DNA from: Desulfatibacillaceae bacterium
Lineage (GTDB): Bacteria > Desulfobacterota > Desulfobacteria > Desulfobacterales > Desulfatibacillaceae
NCBI GenBank assembly: GCA_030018745.1
Contig: JASEHB010000113.1
Coordinates: 1-7,428 of the forward strand
Direction of reading: 5' to 3'
DNA length: 7,428 nucleotides
This document shows positions 1 to 7,398 of this stretch, piece after piece; the stretch's first letter is position 1, and each line of letters opens with the position of its first letter. Under the pieces are notes generated by a model, which was given only the letters and a program-made list of their open reading frames with translations, did no database searches and was not told where the DNA came from. The position numbers were made by a program, and so were the translations under genes.

Positions 1-6
1 CGGCAA

Positions 7-33
7 AATTTTTCACCCTTCGGGCGAACCAAA
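7..33 (-). terminator. Weak hairpin downstream of the last gene, possible terminator
   Basis: On the minus strand, beginning about 30 bases after the TAG of the TPR gene, TTCGCCC pairs with GGGTGAA (7 bp with one G-U) around a GAA loop. It is followed by AAA and then TTTT. The stem is short and the T-run is not directly attached, so this is only a weak candidate for the end of the operon. No gene is seen in positions 1-59. Confidence 0.25.
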
Positions 34-59
34 GGCCCGGCAAACGACTGCCGCAGCTC

Positions 60-2741
60 CTACTCCATGCGCCGCAGCACCCAGTTTATATCGCGTTTTG
101 TGGATTGATCATCAGGGTTCAGCCGGACAGCCTCTTGAAGCTGGGCCAGGGCATCATCGTAAAGGCCCTGGCGGGCCAGGGTGAGACCCAAATTCTTGCG
201 GGCCTGTGCATTTTCCGGAGCCAAAAGAACCGCCTGCTCAAAATATGTTCCGGCCATTTCCAGATTCCCCAGCGAGGCGGCCCCAACCCCAAGGCTTAAC
301 GGCACCTCAAAATCGTTGGGAAGCAGCGCCAGAGCCTGCTTTAAGCTTACAAGGGCATCTTCGGCAAAATTTGCGTTAAGCTGGGTCACACCCAGATTTT
401 TGTATGCCGCGCCCAGCTCATGGCGGACTGTAAAAGCCCGGCCAAAATAAGGGGCAGCCTCATCAGCCCTGCCAACAGCCGTAAGGGCAAGGCCCATGTC
501 CATCAAAAAGGAGAGCCTGTCCCCAAGAAGCTTTGCAGCCCGGCCAAAATGCCCAGCCGCCTCTGCAGACAGGCCCTGGGCATTAAGGGCAATACCCAGG
601 CTGTTATGCAGAGAGGGATTGTTTTTATCCTTTGCAAGGAGCGTAAAAAAGTGCTCCAGCGCATCTTCAACCTGCCCCTCGCCCAAAAGGATATTGCCCA
701 TAAGTACAATAAGCTGTGCCTGTTGAGGAATCCTTGAAAGGACTTGCTCAAGATGTCTTTTTGCATCGCTGGGCTGATTCAGGTCAAAAAATGCTAATGC
801 CAGGTTGATGGTTGCGTCAAAGAAATCCGGCTCTATTGAAAGAGCCTTTTGAAACTGTCCAATGGCATCCCAGGGTTTGCCAAGAGCCATAAGGGCCATG
901 CCCAGATTGTTGTGGGCCTCTGGAAGGCCCGGCGCCCGTGCAATGGCCTCTTCAAAGGCCTTTGCCGCCCTTTCCGGCCTTCCTGCCTCCATGTGCATAA
1001 TCCCAAGCTGCTGGCGGGCCAGGGCGTGATCGGGCCTCAATTGAATCAGAAGCTCAAACATATCCACAGCCTTGGCATAATTCTGGATTCTTTTATAGTA
1101 AATGCCCAGGCTGTAGGCGGCATCCAGATCCAGAGGATTCACCTTAAGAGCCTCCCACAGATAGTATTCGGCAATACTTGGAAGATTCTTTTCAAAGTAG
1201 GCTCCTGCAAGGCCGACATAGGGCAGGGAAATGCCTGGAGCTTTGTTTAATGCGTCTTGCCAAAGCCTTTGGCTGTCTGCCCATACCCTGTTGCGGGAAA
1301 AGCTTGCCAGGGCAAGAACCAGGCACAGGGCAAAAACCCCACCGGTTTTGATTGCCCTGCCCCCGCCAATGCCCGCCAGCGCAAGGCATATTGCCAATAC
1401 TGCAAACATGAATGGCAGGTACATCCGCTGCTCTGCCACCATTTCCAGATTGATGACCGATGACTCCAGGGCCAGGGCCAGAACAAACCAGAATATTGCA
1501 AAGCCTGCCATCGGCCTGCGGCGGGCAAGAACAAGACCGCTGACAACAAGGCCCAAAAGCCCTGCTCCTGCAAAAAGGGTTAAAGGCGGGTCAAAAAGGG
1601 TTTCGGATACTGCAAAGTCGTGCACAAGACTCAAACGGTATGGCGCAGGGAAAAAGTAGAGGCTTATGTAATAAAAAAGCACCCTCCATTGGGTGATAAG
1701 CCGCTTCATGGGGGTCAGGGTGCTGCCCAGAACATTTTCGTAGTCAAAAATGACTGCCCCGGGATTGGTCTGCCGCCAGACCAGCACCGCAGTAAAGGCA
1801 AGCACTGCAAAAAACGCCCATCCAAAAGCCTGGATAGCTTTGCCCCGGTTCTTTTTCTTCGGAATCGCAATCAGGGCGCCAAGCCCGCCAAGGACAAGCA
1901 GGGCAATCCCGGCCAGGGCCAGGGTGAATGGCTCAACAGGGCTTACTCCCACAAGAAGGGCCGAGGCAATGACTCCAATGGCTGCCAGGCACAAAAGCCA
2001 GACAAGCCTTTCTGCCAGCCATTTGGGCTTGCCGCCCTGAAAGAAGACCCACTCGTAAAGAAAAATGCAAAAGGGCAGAGCCAAAGCGCTCTGTTTGGAG
2101 CCTATCGCCAGAACAGCGCACAGAATGCTGGCAGCAAAAGCCTTTATCCGCCCTGCCCCCGGCCCGGCCAGACGCGCCCTGGCATAGGCGTAAATGCTGG
2201 CAACAAAAAAAAGGGAGTAAAGCACGGTCGCCCGCTGCACAATATAGCTCACCGAGCCTGTTGCAGCCGGGTGGAGCATCCATATACAGGCGGCTGCAAG
2301 GGCAATAACCCCGGCCTGTTTTTTGCCAGCTTCTGAAAGGCACAGCAAAAGGGTGATTTTTGCCAAAAGAAAAAACACGGCGCCGCAGGCAATGTGCAGG
2401 ACCACATTGGCAAGGTGATAGCCAAAGGTGTCCATGCCATGCACAAGGTGGTTGATGGCAAAGGTAAAACTTGTTACAGGCCGCTGGGTTTTTAAGGAGT
2501 TCAAAAGCCCTTCAAGTGAAAGGCCGGTAAGGTGCACCCTGGTGTTTTCCACAATAAAGCGGGTGTCATCATAAACAAAGGGGCCTTTTAAGGAGGGCGC
2601 GTATGCAGCAAGGCAGACAAGGGCTGCAATGCAAAACAAAATCCTTTCCCTTGGGGATGGCCCCAACAAAGGGTTCCGGCTTTGTTTTTCCGTTTGCCCT
2701 GTCGGTTGGTTCAAAACAGATGCCTTTTTATATGTCGCCAT
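60..2741 (-). CDS. TMTC-like polytopic membrane protein (putative GT-C glycosyltransferase) with about eleven C-terminal TPR repeats
   Basis: Likely an inner-membrane glycosyltransferase using a polyprenyl-phosphate sugar, with its TPR half binding the acceptor or partner. Residues 1-30 are polar. About a dozen hydrophobic segments follow to residue 480, then TPR units of about 34 residues from 507 to 878. Visible TMTC-family landmarks are YDD at 57-59 after the first membrane helix (the acidic first-loop motif typical of GT-C enzymes), RP at 87-88, GYH at 107-109, HP at 157-158, YIVQR at 166-170, KQ at 216-217, EQRMYLP at 437-443 and NRVW...LW at 484-494. Animal TMTC proteins are O-mannosyltransferases; bacterial relatives are mostly uncharacterised, so donor and acceptor are unknown. 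I chose the ATG at 2741 (893 residues). An in-frame ATG at 2828 would add 29 Cys/Lys/Arg-rich residues lying wholly inside the upstream gene. The start overlaps the sulfotransferase end by 14 bp, implying translational coupling; no strong ribosome-binding site is visible. The stop is TAG. Family is fairly sure, enzymatic role is not. Confidence 0.85.
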   Translation of the reverse strand: MATYKKASVLNQPTGQTEKQSRNPLLGPSPRERILFCIAALVCLAAYAPSLKGPFVYDDTRFIVENTRVHLTGLSLEGLLNSLKTQRPVTSFTFAINHLVHGMDTFGYHLANVVLHIACGAVFFLLAKITLLLCLSEAGKKQAGVIALAAACIWMLHPAATGSVSYIVQRATVLYSLFFVASIYAYARARLAGPGAGRIKAFAASILCAVLAIGSKQSALALPFCIFLYEWVFFQGGKPKWLAERLVWLLCLAAIGVIASALLVGVSPVEPFTLALAGIALLVLGGLGALIAIPKKKNRGKAIQAFGWAFFAVLAFTAVLVWRQTNPGAVIFDYENVLGSTLTPMKRLITQWRVLFYYISLYFFPAPYRLSLVHDFAVSETLFDPPLTLFAGAGLLGLVVSGLVLARRRPMAGFAIFWFVLALALESSVINLEMVAEQRMYLPFMFAVLAICLALAGIGGGRAIKTGGVFALCLVLALASFSRNRVWADSQRLWQDALNKAPGISLPYVGLAGAYFEKNLPSIAEYYLWEALKVNPLDLDAAYSLGIYYKRIQNYAKAVDMFELLIQLRPDHALARQQLGIMHMEAGRPERAAKAFEEAIARAPGLPEAHNNLGMALMALGKPWDAIGQFQKALSIEPDFFDATINLALAFFDLNQPSDAKRHLEQVLSRIPQQAQLIVLMGNILLGEGQVEDALEHFFTLLAKDKNNPSLHNSLGIALNAQGLSAEAAGHFGRAAKLLGDRLSFLMDMGLALTAVGRADEAAPYFGRAFTVRHELGAAYKNLGVTQLNANFAEDALVSLKQALALLPNDFEVPLSLGVGAASLGNLEMAGTYFEQAVLLAPENAQARKNLGLTLARQGLYDDALAQLQEAVRLNPDDQSTKRDINWVLRRME

Positions 2742-3540
2742 CAGCTTTGGGGTAAATTTTTTCCTGCAAAAAAGGCTCCTGCATAAGCCTTGAGTAGAGC
2801 AGGGAAATTTCCTGGGGCAGCTCATCACGACGCCCGCCCTTATCCGGAAACTTTTGGCTGTTTTGTGGCATTAAAAAGGCGTTTACAGCCTCTTCAAATG
2901 CCCTTGCATCGTCAGGCCATGCAAGCCCTGCGCCTGCAAAGGCCCGGCCAAGCTCTGCCTTCCAGTCCAAAAGCAGGTTTTCAAAGCGCAGAACCCCTGC
3001 TTGCAGGCCAACAAGCCCGGCAATGGCCGACTGATTGTGGCTGAGCCAGCAGCCAAGCCCCTTTTCCAGAGAAAAGCCGTTTCGCCTGTTAAGGGATAGC
3101 GCCACTTCAAGGGGATGACGCACCACAAACAGGCAGGAAAAGGCAATGCCTTTTTTTATGAGCACTTTTTTCCACAGGGGAAGCAGCAGACAGAGGCGCG
3201 GGTCCTTAACCGCCCATACAGGTCGGCCCCCAAAAGCTTTTGTTATCATATCCCCCAGAGCATCACCAAAAGGGGCGGCTGTTGCATCATTTTCCCAGCC
3301 TGGAGAAAGGGCAATCTCCGTATCCCAGGTGCGGCCCAAAGCAGCAAGGAGCCTGTCATTGAACTTCATGACATCCAGACGCTCCCAGAAGCCCGAAGGG
3401 TTGTCCGGCCCACAGGGCAAAAGCTCATCATCTGCTCCAAGCCAGGCCCCGGCAAGGTTTGCCATGCGGCTTGCCACCGAGGTCCCGCTCCTGTGCATCC
3501 CAACAATGAGAATTCCCTTTCCAGGTCTTTGGGCGGGCAT
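2728..3540 (-). CDS. PAPS-dependent sulfotransferase family protein
   Basis: Predicted cytoplasmic enzyme of 270 residues that transfers sulfate from 3'-phosphoadenylyl sulfate to an acceptor, here probably a sugar hydroxyl of the glycan made by the cluster. The N-terminal strand and P-loop ILIVGMHRSGTS (residues 10-21) form the 5'-phosphosulfate-binding loop. PDNPSGFWE (45-53) and VKDPRL (111-116) are typical of this bacterial sulfotransferase group. VVRHPLEVALSL (139-150), with Arg141, matches the 3'-phosphate-binding segment, and LRFENLLLDW (184-193) matches the conserved RxEdL region. The protein looks complete. The ATG at 3540 is preferred over an upstream in-frame start at 3633, which would overlap the ABC gene by 80 bp; AGGGA sits about 5 bases before the ATG at 3540. 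It begins 13 bp after the ABC ATPase stop and overlaps the TPR gene, so it belongs to the same transcript. The acceptor is inferred only from context; a lipid or protein acceptor is possible. Confidence 0.88.
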   Translation of the reverse strand: MPAQRPGKGILIVGMHRSGTSVASRMANLAGAWLGADDELLPCGPDNPSGFWERLDVMKFNDRLLAALGRTWDTEIALSPGWENDATAAPFGDALGDMITKAFGGRPVWAVKDPRLCLLLPLWKKVLIKKGIAFSCLFVVRHPLEVALSLNRRNGFSLEKGLGCWLSHNQSAIAGLVGLQAGVLRFENLLLDWKAELGRAFAGAGLAWPDDARAFEEAVNAFLMPQNSQKFPDKGGRRDELPQEISLLYSRLMQEPFLQEKIYPKADGDI

Positions 3541-3553
3541 TTTATTCCCTGGT

Positions 3554-4897
3554 TTAAGAGTTCCGGGCCTTTTTCTCCGGTTTGCAGGAAAGATCCATAA
3601 GCCCGGTGAAAAGGGGATTTTGCCGGGCCTCAACCTTGAAGGTCACGGCGTCCACAATCCTGTGCAGGTAAACCTCATCAGCACCCGCAAGGGCCGTTAC
3701 CCCGGCGTTTGCAAAGTAAATGCCCGGAGCCATGCGGCATTCAAAGCAGAATTGCTGCTCAATCCTCTGGTTTCCGGCAGTCTCCATGCCCTGGCCGAAG
3801 GGGTGGCTCACCTGGCCCGAAAGACAAAGGCCCGATGGTGCGACAATCATCATGCCCATGCGAACCTTTGAGGCTGGCCCCGTAAAAAGCACCTCATACC
3901 TGTAAAAATAGTTCCGGCCAATGGTGAGTGTCCTCACAATGTTGCCGGACTCATCGGTTATGCGCGGGTTTTCTATGACTGCGCCCTGGGATGAGTAAAC
4001 AACCGGATTCCTGGCAACAGGCTCTGCCCCGCTGCCAGGACCCTCCCATGAAGGCTGCTCCGGCCCGCCTGCACGAACCTTTTCCCGCAGGATTCCCTTT
4101 TCAGCCGGAAGGGCAAAGGAAAATCTCTCGTAAAGGCTTACCACTCCCTTGGGTTCGCCAAAGGCCATTATGCGGCCCTCGTCCAGCATTAGCACCCTGC
4201 TGGCTATCTGCACGGTGTTGTTCATATCGTGGGATACAAAGATTATGGTGACACCCTGCTGCTGCATCTGGCGTATGCGCAAAAAGCATTTCCGCTGGAA
4301 TGCCGCATCACCCACAGCCAGAACCTCATCAATTACAAGCACTTGTGGCTCGGCGTGGATGGCCGTTGCAAAGGCAAGCCGAACCTTCATGCCCGCAGAA
4401 TAGGTACGCACCGGCTGATCCAGAAATGGGCCTATGTCTGCAAAAGCGGCAATGCTTTCAATGCGCTCCTTCAAATCCTTGGCGGAAAAGCCTAAAAGCG
4501 CATCTGCCAGATGAACATTTTCCCTTCCCGTGAACTCCGGGTCAAAACCAACCCCAAGTTCAAGCAGGGTGGCCATTGTGCCCCGCACTGTCACGCTGCC
4601 CTTGTCTGGCCTTTGAATGCCTGCAAGGATTTTTAAAAGAGTGGACTTGCCGGAGCCATTGTCGCCAACAATGCCTAAAGTTTCGCCCCTGGCCACGGAA
4701 AAGGAGACATCGCAAAGGGCGCTGACGGATTTTGCAGGAAGCCCGCTGCCCAAAAGAACGCGCTTGAGCCTTGCCCCGGCGCTTTCATCAACTGCAAATC
4801 TCTTTGAAAGGCCGCAGACTTCAACCGCAGCATCGCCCAAAGGTTCTTCTGGCAGCTGGCTTTTTAAAGGAGCGTTTTGCTTGGCTGGCCTTGTCAT
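3554..4897 (-). CDS. wzt: Wzt-like polysaccharide export ABC transporter ATPase with C-terminal carbohydrate-binding domain
   Basis: ATP-binding subunit (447 residues) of an ABC exporter that moves a lipid-linked polysaccharide to the periplasmic face of the inner membrane. The nucleotide-binding domain covers about residues 24-255: Walker A GDNGSGKST at 78-86, the Wzt-typical LLELGVGFDPEFTGREN at 111-127, signature YSAGMKVRL at 166-174, Walker B VLVIDE at 186-191, D-loop VGD at 195-197 and switch His223. A linker (260-300) leads to a beta-rich domain at about 301-425 resembling the Wzt C-terminal domain, which in known systems reads the modified non-reducing end of the O-chain before export. 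Length fits two-domain Wzt rather than KpsT-type ATPases that lack this domain. I chose the ATG at 4897, 43 bp after the upstream stop; a TTG at 4936 would add 13 residues, but its AAGG sits too close to be a good ribosome-binding site. The partner permease Wzm is not visible. The symbol is a family name, not a proven orthologue. Confidence 0.9.
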   Translation of the reverse strand: MTRPAKQNAPLKSQLPEEPLGDAAVEVCGLSKRFAVDESAGARLKRVLLGSGLPAKSVSALCDVSFSVARGETLGIVGDNGSGKSTLLKILAGIQRPDKGSVTVRGTMATLLELGVGFDPEFTGRENVHLADALLGFSAKDLKERIESIAAFADIGPFLDQPVRTYSAGMKVRLAFATAIHAEPQVLVIDEVLAVGDAAFQRKCFLRIRQMQQQGVTIIFVSHDMNNTVQIASRVLMLDEGRIMAFGEPKGVVSLYERFSFALPAEKGILREKVRAGGPEQPSWEGPGSGAEPVARNPVVYSSQGAVIENPRITDESGNIVRTLTIGRNYFYRYEVLFTGPASKVRMGMMIVAPSGLCLSGQVSHPFGQGMETAGNQRIEQQFCFECRMAPGIYFANAGVTALAGADEVYLHRIVDAVTFKVEARQNPLFTGLMDLSCKPEKKARNS

Positions 4898-4940
4898 GAA
4901 ATACAGTCCGTGTTGCGCTTGGCATCTGTTGCCCAAAGCC
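4898..4940 (-). other. Largest internal gap of the operon (43 bp), alternative start of the ABC gene
   Basis: This is the only sizeable space between intact genes. It holds no hairpin or promoter-like boxes that I can support. A TTG at 4936, four bases after the upstream stop, is in frame with the ABC ATPase and could extend it by 13 residues. The ATG at 4897 has GGA about 9 bases upstream, a weak but usable ribosome-binding site. Confidence 0.4.
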
Positions 4941-5981
4941 TTATTGGATGATTGCAGAATAAACGCTTCTCATCTTTTGTGCAATGGCGCTCCAGGAATG
5001 GGAAAGGGCCTGCAAGCGGGCCTGCCTGCCCATTTCTGAACAGGCCTGGGGGTTTTGGGCCAGAAATTCCAATATGTCGGCCAGGCGCCGGGCATTTCCG
5101 GCAGGGGCCAAAAGGGCGCAGTCTGCATTTGTGTAGGCGCTTACTCCGCCGACATCCGTTGCCGCAATGGGCAGCCCGCAGGCCATGCCTTCAAGAAGCG
5201 CATTGCTGGCAACTGCATCCTTTAAGGGCAACAAAAGGCAGTTGGCGCTCCGGTACAAATCAAGCAGCCCGGAATCCGAAACCCTGCCCAGAACCTTGAC
5301 ATGGGCATTTTGCTCCAGGCCTTTTTTAAACGAGTCCTCTGCCAGAATCAAAAAGCGGATGGGAGTGTCCATGCCGGAGCATTTTTGTATTGTGCTGTTT
5401 AAAAGTGCTTCGTCCCGCAGCCAGGAGCCGACCACCAGAGCAGTGAAAGGCTCTTTTGACGCCACATTTTCCAGAGGCCGGAAAAAGTGGGTATCCACCC
5501 CGTGGGGTACAAAGAAAATGCGGGTTTTGGGGCAGAGCTTTTCAAGAAAATCCATCTGGCAGGGAGCCAGAGCAATAAGGGCATCCGCCCGCTCCAAAAG
5601 TTTAGGCTGCGGCATGGCCGTAAAAAAAACGCTTTGGGGCTGATGCAGGGTGGCAACCAGGGCGCCGGGCCTTTTTTGGGGGCCAAAGCCAAGCCAGCGG
5701 AAGGAGTTTTCTCCGTAGAGGGCGTGGATGATGCAGGATTTGACGGCCTTTGTTGCAAGAGCGGCAAGCTCGGCTGCCAGAAAGGAATTGTTCCAGTACC
5801 AGCCGGAATTGGGCGGGTCCAGAAAGAGTCGGGGAAGCCTGGCAGGCATGGCGTCCAGCAAGCGATTTGCCAGCCTTGGCGGAGCAATCACCCTGGCAGA
5901 CATGGCCTCACTCAAGCGGGCATAGCCGGAATGCGCTCCATGACGGGGCATGGGAGCGGCAATGTGCACAATCCGGGTCAT
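4941..5981 (-). CDS. GT4-like glycosyltransferase (GT-B fold), second of a pair
   Basis: Predicted cytoplasmic or membrane-associated retaining glycosyltransferase of 346 residues that adds a sugar from a nucleotide donor to the growing glycan. The N-terminal acceptor domain spans about residues 1-160, with IVHIAAPMPRHGAHSGYARL (4-23) and ATLHQP (110-115). The domain junction is VPHGVDTHFFRP (158-169). The C-terminal donor domain contains ALVVGSW (181-187) and the donor-site block ASNALLEGMACGLPIAATD (258-276), characteristic of GT4. Glu264 matches the second Glu of the EX7E motif, but the first Glu position (256) is Ala, a variant I believe also occurs in other GT4 proteins carrying an ASNALLEAMACG block. 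Its ATG overlaps the stop of the previous glycosyltransferase as ATGA, and a purine-rich GGGGGGAG lies just upstream, so translation is coupled. Sugar donor and linkage cannot be read from sequence. Length is slightly short for GT4 but all expected parts are present. Confidence 0.87.
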   Translation of the reverse strand: MTRIVHIAAPMPRHGAHSGYARLSEAMSARVIAPPRLANRLLDAMPARLPRLFLDPPNSGWYWNNSFLAAELAALATKAVKSCIIHALYGENSFRWLGFGPQKRPGALVATLHQPQSVFFTAMPQPKLLERADALIALAPCQMDFLEKLCPKTRIFFVPHGVDTHFFRPLENVASKEPFTALVVGSWLRDEALLNSTIQKCSGMDTPIRFLILAEDSFKKGLEQNAHVKVLGRVSDSGLLDLYRSANCLLLPLKDAVASNALLEGMACGLPIAATDVGGVSAYTNADCALLAPAGNARRLADILEFLAQNPQACSEMGRQARLQALSHSWSAIAQKMRSVYSAIIQ

Positions 5982-7207
5982 GGCTCCCCCCGGCCTGCAT
6001 TGCCGCCATGCAACAGCCCTTCAATGGCCTTGGAAGCCTTTAAGCTTATGGCCTCCCATCCAAAGCCATCCTCCACAAAGGCCCTGGCATTTTTTGATAG
6101 TATGGCGCAGGCGTCAACATCAGCCATAAGGCTGGCAAGGGCATTTGCCATATTATGGGGAGAGGATTTTATCACATGGATATTGTCCTCAAGGGCAAGG
6201 CCCCGGCAGCCGAATGGGGTGGAAACAACAGGCAGCCCGGCGCTCATATAGTCCAGCATTTTTATGTTAACGCCCGAACCCTGCAAAACCGGATTAAGCC
6301 CTGCATCTGCTGCTGCAAGGTGCAACTGCAAATCCTCTTCGCAAAGCACTCCGGCAAGAACAAGGTTGACTGGGGTGCTTGCGCCTTCAAGGGCTTTGCA
6401 CACGCTTCCGGCAATCACAAAGCTTATGTTGGGCAGATTTGGGGCAAGATTTTGGGCAATGAGCCTTGCAGCCTGAATGTTGGGCGGATAAAGCGCGCCG
6501 ATGAAAAGGGCAACAGGCTGCGGGCCAAGCCCAAGCCTTTGTTTGGCTGCGGTTTTTGCAGCCGGATCCGGCAGGTCCGGCAGGTCCGTGCCGTTTGGAA
6601 TTATGGTTACCCGGCAAGACTCCAGCCCGTAAAGGCGGCAAAGGGCAGCAGCATCTTTGCTGCTGGTGGCAAAAATCAGCGAGCTTTTTCTGCAAGCCTG
6701 TCTTTCGGCCATCCAGGTTGCCATTGTAGCGGCAGGCCCAAGCCTCTTGCTGCCCACAAGATTTTTCATGAGCAGGTATTCGCAGTTGTGGGCATCATAA
6801 ATGTTAATGGCATTTTGCTTTTTAAAAAGAAGCCCGGCTGACCAGGGATGGGAGGCAATAACCACATCTGCCGGTGTTTTTTCAATTGCCTTTGCAAATG
6901 AGCGGCACAGGTCCATGAAAAAGTATCGGTAGAGATCAAAACCAAGGTTGGGAATAATACGCTGCTGCCATCTCTCAAAAAAAGGGTGATGATTCGGAAA
7001 GGGTACAAGCACCTGGGTGATGTTTTCTGAAACCTGGCCGCTTTTGCAGGGTTTGTCCGGCTCAAGCATACCAACATAGGTTATGGAAAAGCGCTCAACA
7101 GGCAGATGCTTTAAAATTCCCCAGATGCGCTTTGGCCCGCCCCACAGGGCAGGGTACAAGGGCGCGGTGTCTGCCACCAGAAGCTTGATGGGGCGCACCT
7201 GCTTCAC
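5978..7207 (-). CDS. GT4-like glycosyltransferase (GT-B fold), first of a pair
   Basis: Predicted cytoplasmic glycosyltransferase of 409 residues, probably extending the same surface glycan as its neighbour. Visible landmarks are KLLVADTAPLYPALWGGPKR (8-27) with the N-terminal Gly pair, DAHNCEYLL at 138-146 (compare the DxHNxE motif common in this group), IPNGTDLPD at 203-211, LFIGALYPPN at 234-243, and the donor-site block GSGVNIKMLDYMSAGLPVVS at 310-329. In the last block Asp319 stands where many relatives have Glu. The start is a GTG at 7207 with GGGGAT 7 bases upstream. It overlaps the TGA of the preceding small frame as GTGA, and no better in-frame ATG exists nearby (the next Met is residue 47, beyond the N-terminal fold). 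Its own stop overlaps the next gene as ATGA. Substrate specificity is unknown. Confidence 0.88.
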   Translation of the reverse strand: MKQVRPIKLLVADTAPLYPALWGGPKRIWGILKHLPVERFSITYVGMLEPDKPCKSGQVSENITQVLVPFPNHHPFFERWQQRIIPNLGFDLYRYFFMDLCRSFAKAIEKTPADVVIASHPWSAGLLFKKQNAINIYDAHNCEYLLMKNLVGSKRLGPAATMATWMAERQACRKSSLIFATSSKDAAALCRLYGLESCRVTIIPNGTDLPDLPDPAAKTAAKQRLGLGPQPVALFIGALYPPNIQAARLIAQNLAPNLPNISFVIAGSVCKALEGASTPVNLVLAGVLCEEDLQLHLAAADAGLNPVLQGSGVNIKMLDYMSAGLPVVSTPFGCRGLALEDNIHVIKSSPHNMANALASLMADVDACAILSKNARAFVEDGFGWEAISLKASKAIEGLLHGGNAGRGEP

Positions 7208-7398
7208 TTTTCATCCCCATTCTGGTTTGCAGGAGAGGCTTTTTCGCGGCTTTCAGGCGTCCATTTCAGGCCCAGGTCCCTGCACAGGCGGCGCAGCTTT
7301 TTTAAGCGGAAGCGGCGGACAGCAAGGGTGTTGGACCCGTCTTTTGTCATCCATCCGCCGTTTGTGTCGTAAAGCACCTGGCCTTGTTTTGTTTTGGT
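7204..7398 (-). pseudogene. Unrecognised gene tail (64 codons), possibly a 5'-truncated gene
   Basis: I do not recognise this sequence. The frame is open from 7398 to a TGA at 7206-7204 and is bounded upstream by an in-frame TGA at 7401-7399. It contains LYDTNGGWMTKDGSNTLAVR (residues 9-28 of the open frame), then a very basic stretch FRLKKLRRLCRDLGLKW (30-46), and a polar tail ending NGDEK. Its TGA overlaps the GTG start of the glycosyltransferase as GTGA, the tight coupling used elsewhere in the cluster, which argues that it is the real C-terminus of a translated gene. The first 16 codons lack a convincing start. An ATG at 7350, behind GGCGGA, would give a 48-residue protein; a GTG at 7377 would give 57. 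The alternatives are a small intact gene, a longer gene cut off by an insertion near 7400, or a sequence error or frameshift near the edge. I favour a truncated gene, weakly. Confidence 0.4.

Noticed and set aside
60..1240. Repeated DNA-level pattern with about 100-base periodicity
   Set aside because: This is explained by the 34-residue TPR units of the encoded protein; it is not a CRISPR array or DNA satellite.
1620..2336. Long plus-strand open frame of 238 codons
   Set aside because: It lies entirely opposite the membrane half of the TPR protein, has no family motifs, and has a low-complexity Lys/Gly/Pro/Gln composition expected from the complement of hydrophobic codons.
2742..2828. Extended N-terminus of the TPR protein from the ATG at 2828
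   Set aside because: The 29 residues are Cys/Lys/Arg-rich, lie fully within the sulfotransferase coding region and do not resemble a signal or membrane segment; the ATG at 2741 is the more economical start.
3541..3633. Extended N-terminus of the sulfotransferase from 3633
   Set aside because: It would place 31 residues before the P-loop strand, overlapping the ABC gene, whereas the ATG at 3540 has a good ribosome-binding site and puts the P-loop at the usual distance from the start.
3146..3871. Plus-strand open frame of 241 codons opposite the sulfotransferase and ABC gene
   Set aside because: It spans the junction of two convincing minus-strand genes, and its translation has no recognisable motif.
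5487..6251. Plus-strand open frame of 254 codons crossing the junction of the two glycosyltransferases
   Set aside because: It is antisense to two well-supported GT4 genes and shows no domain-like pattern or sensible start context.
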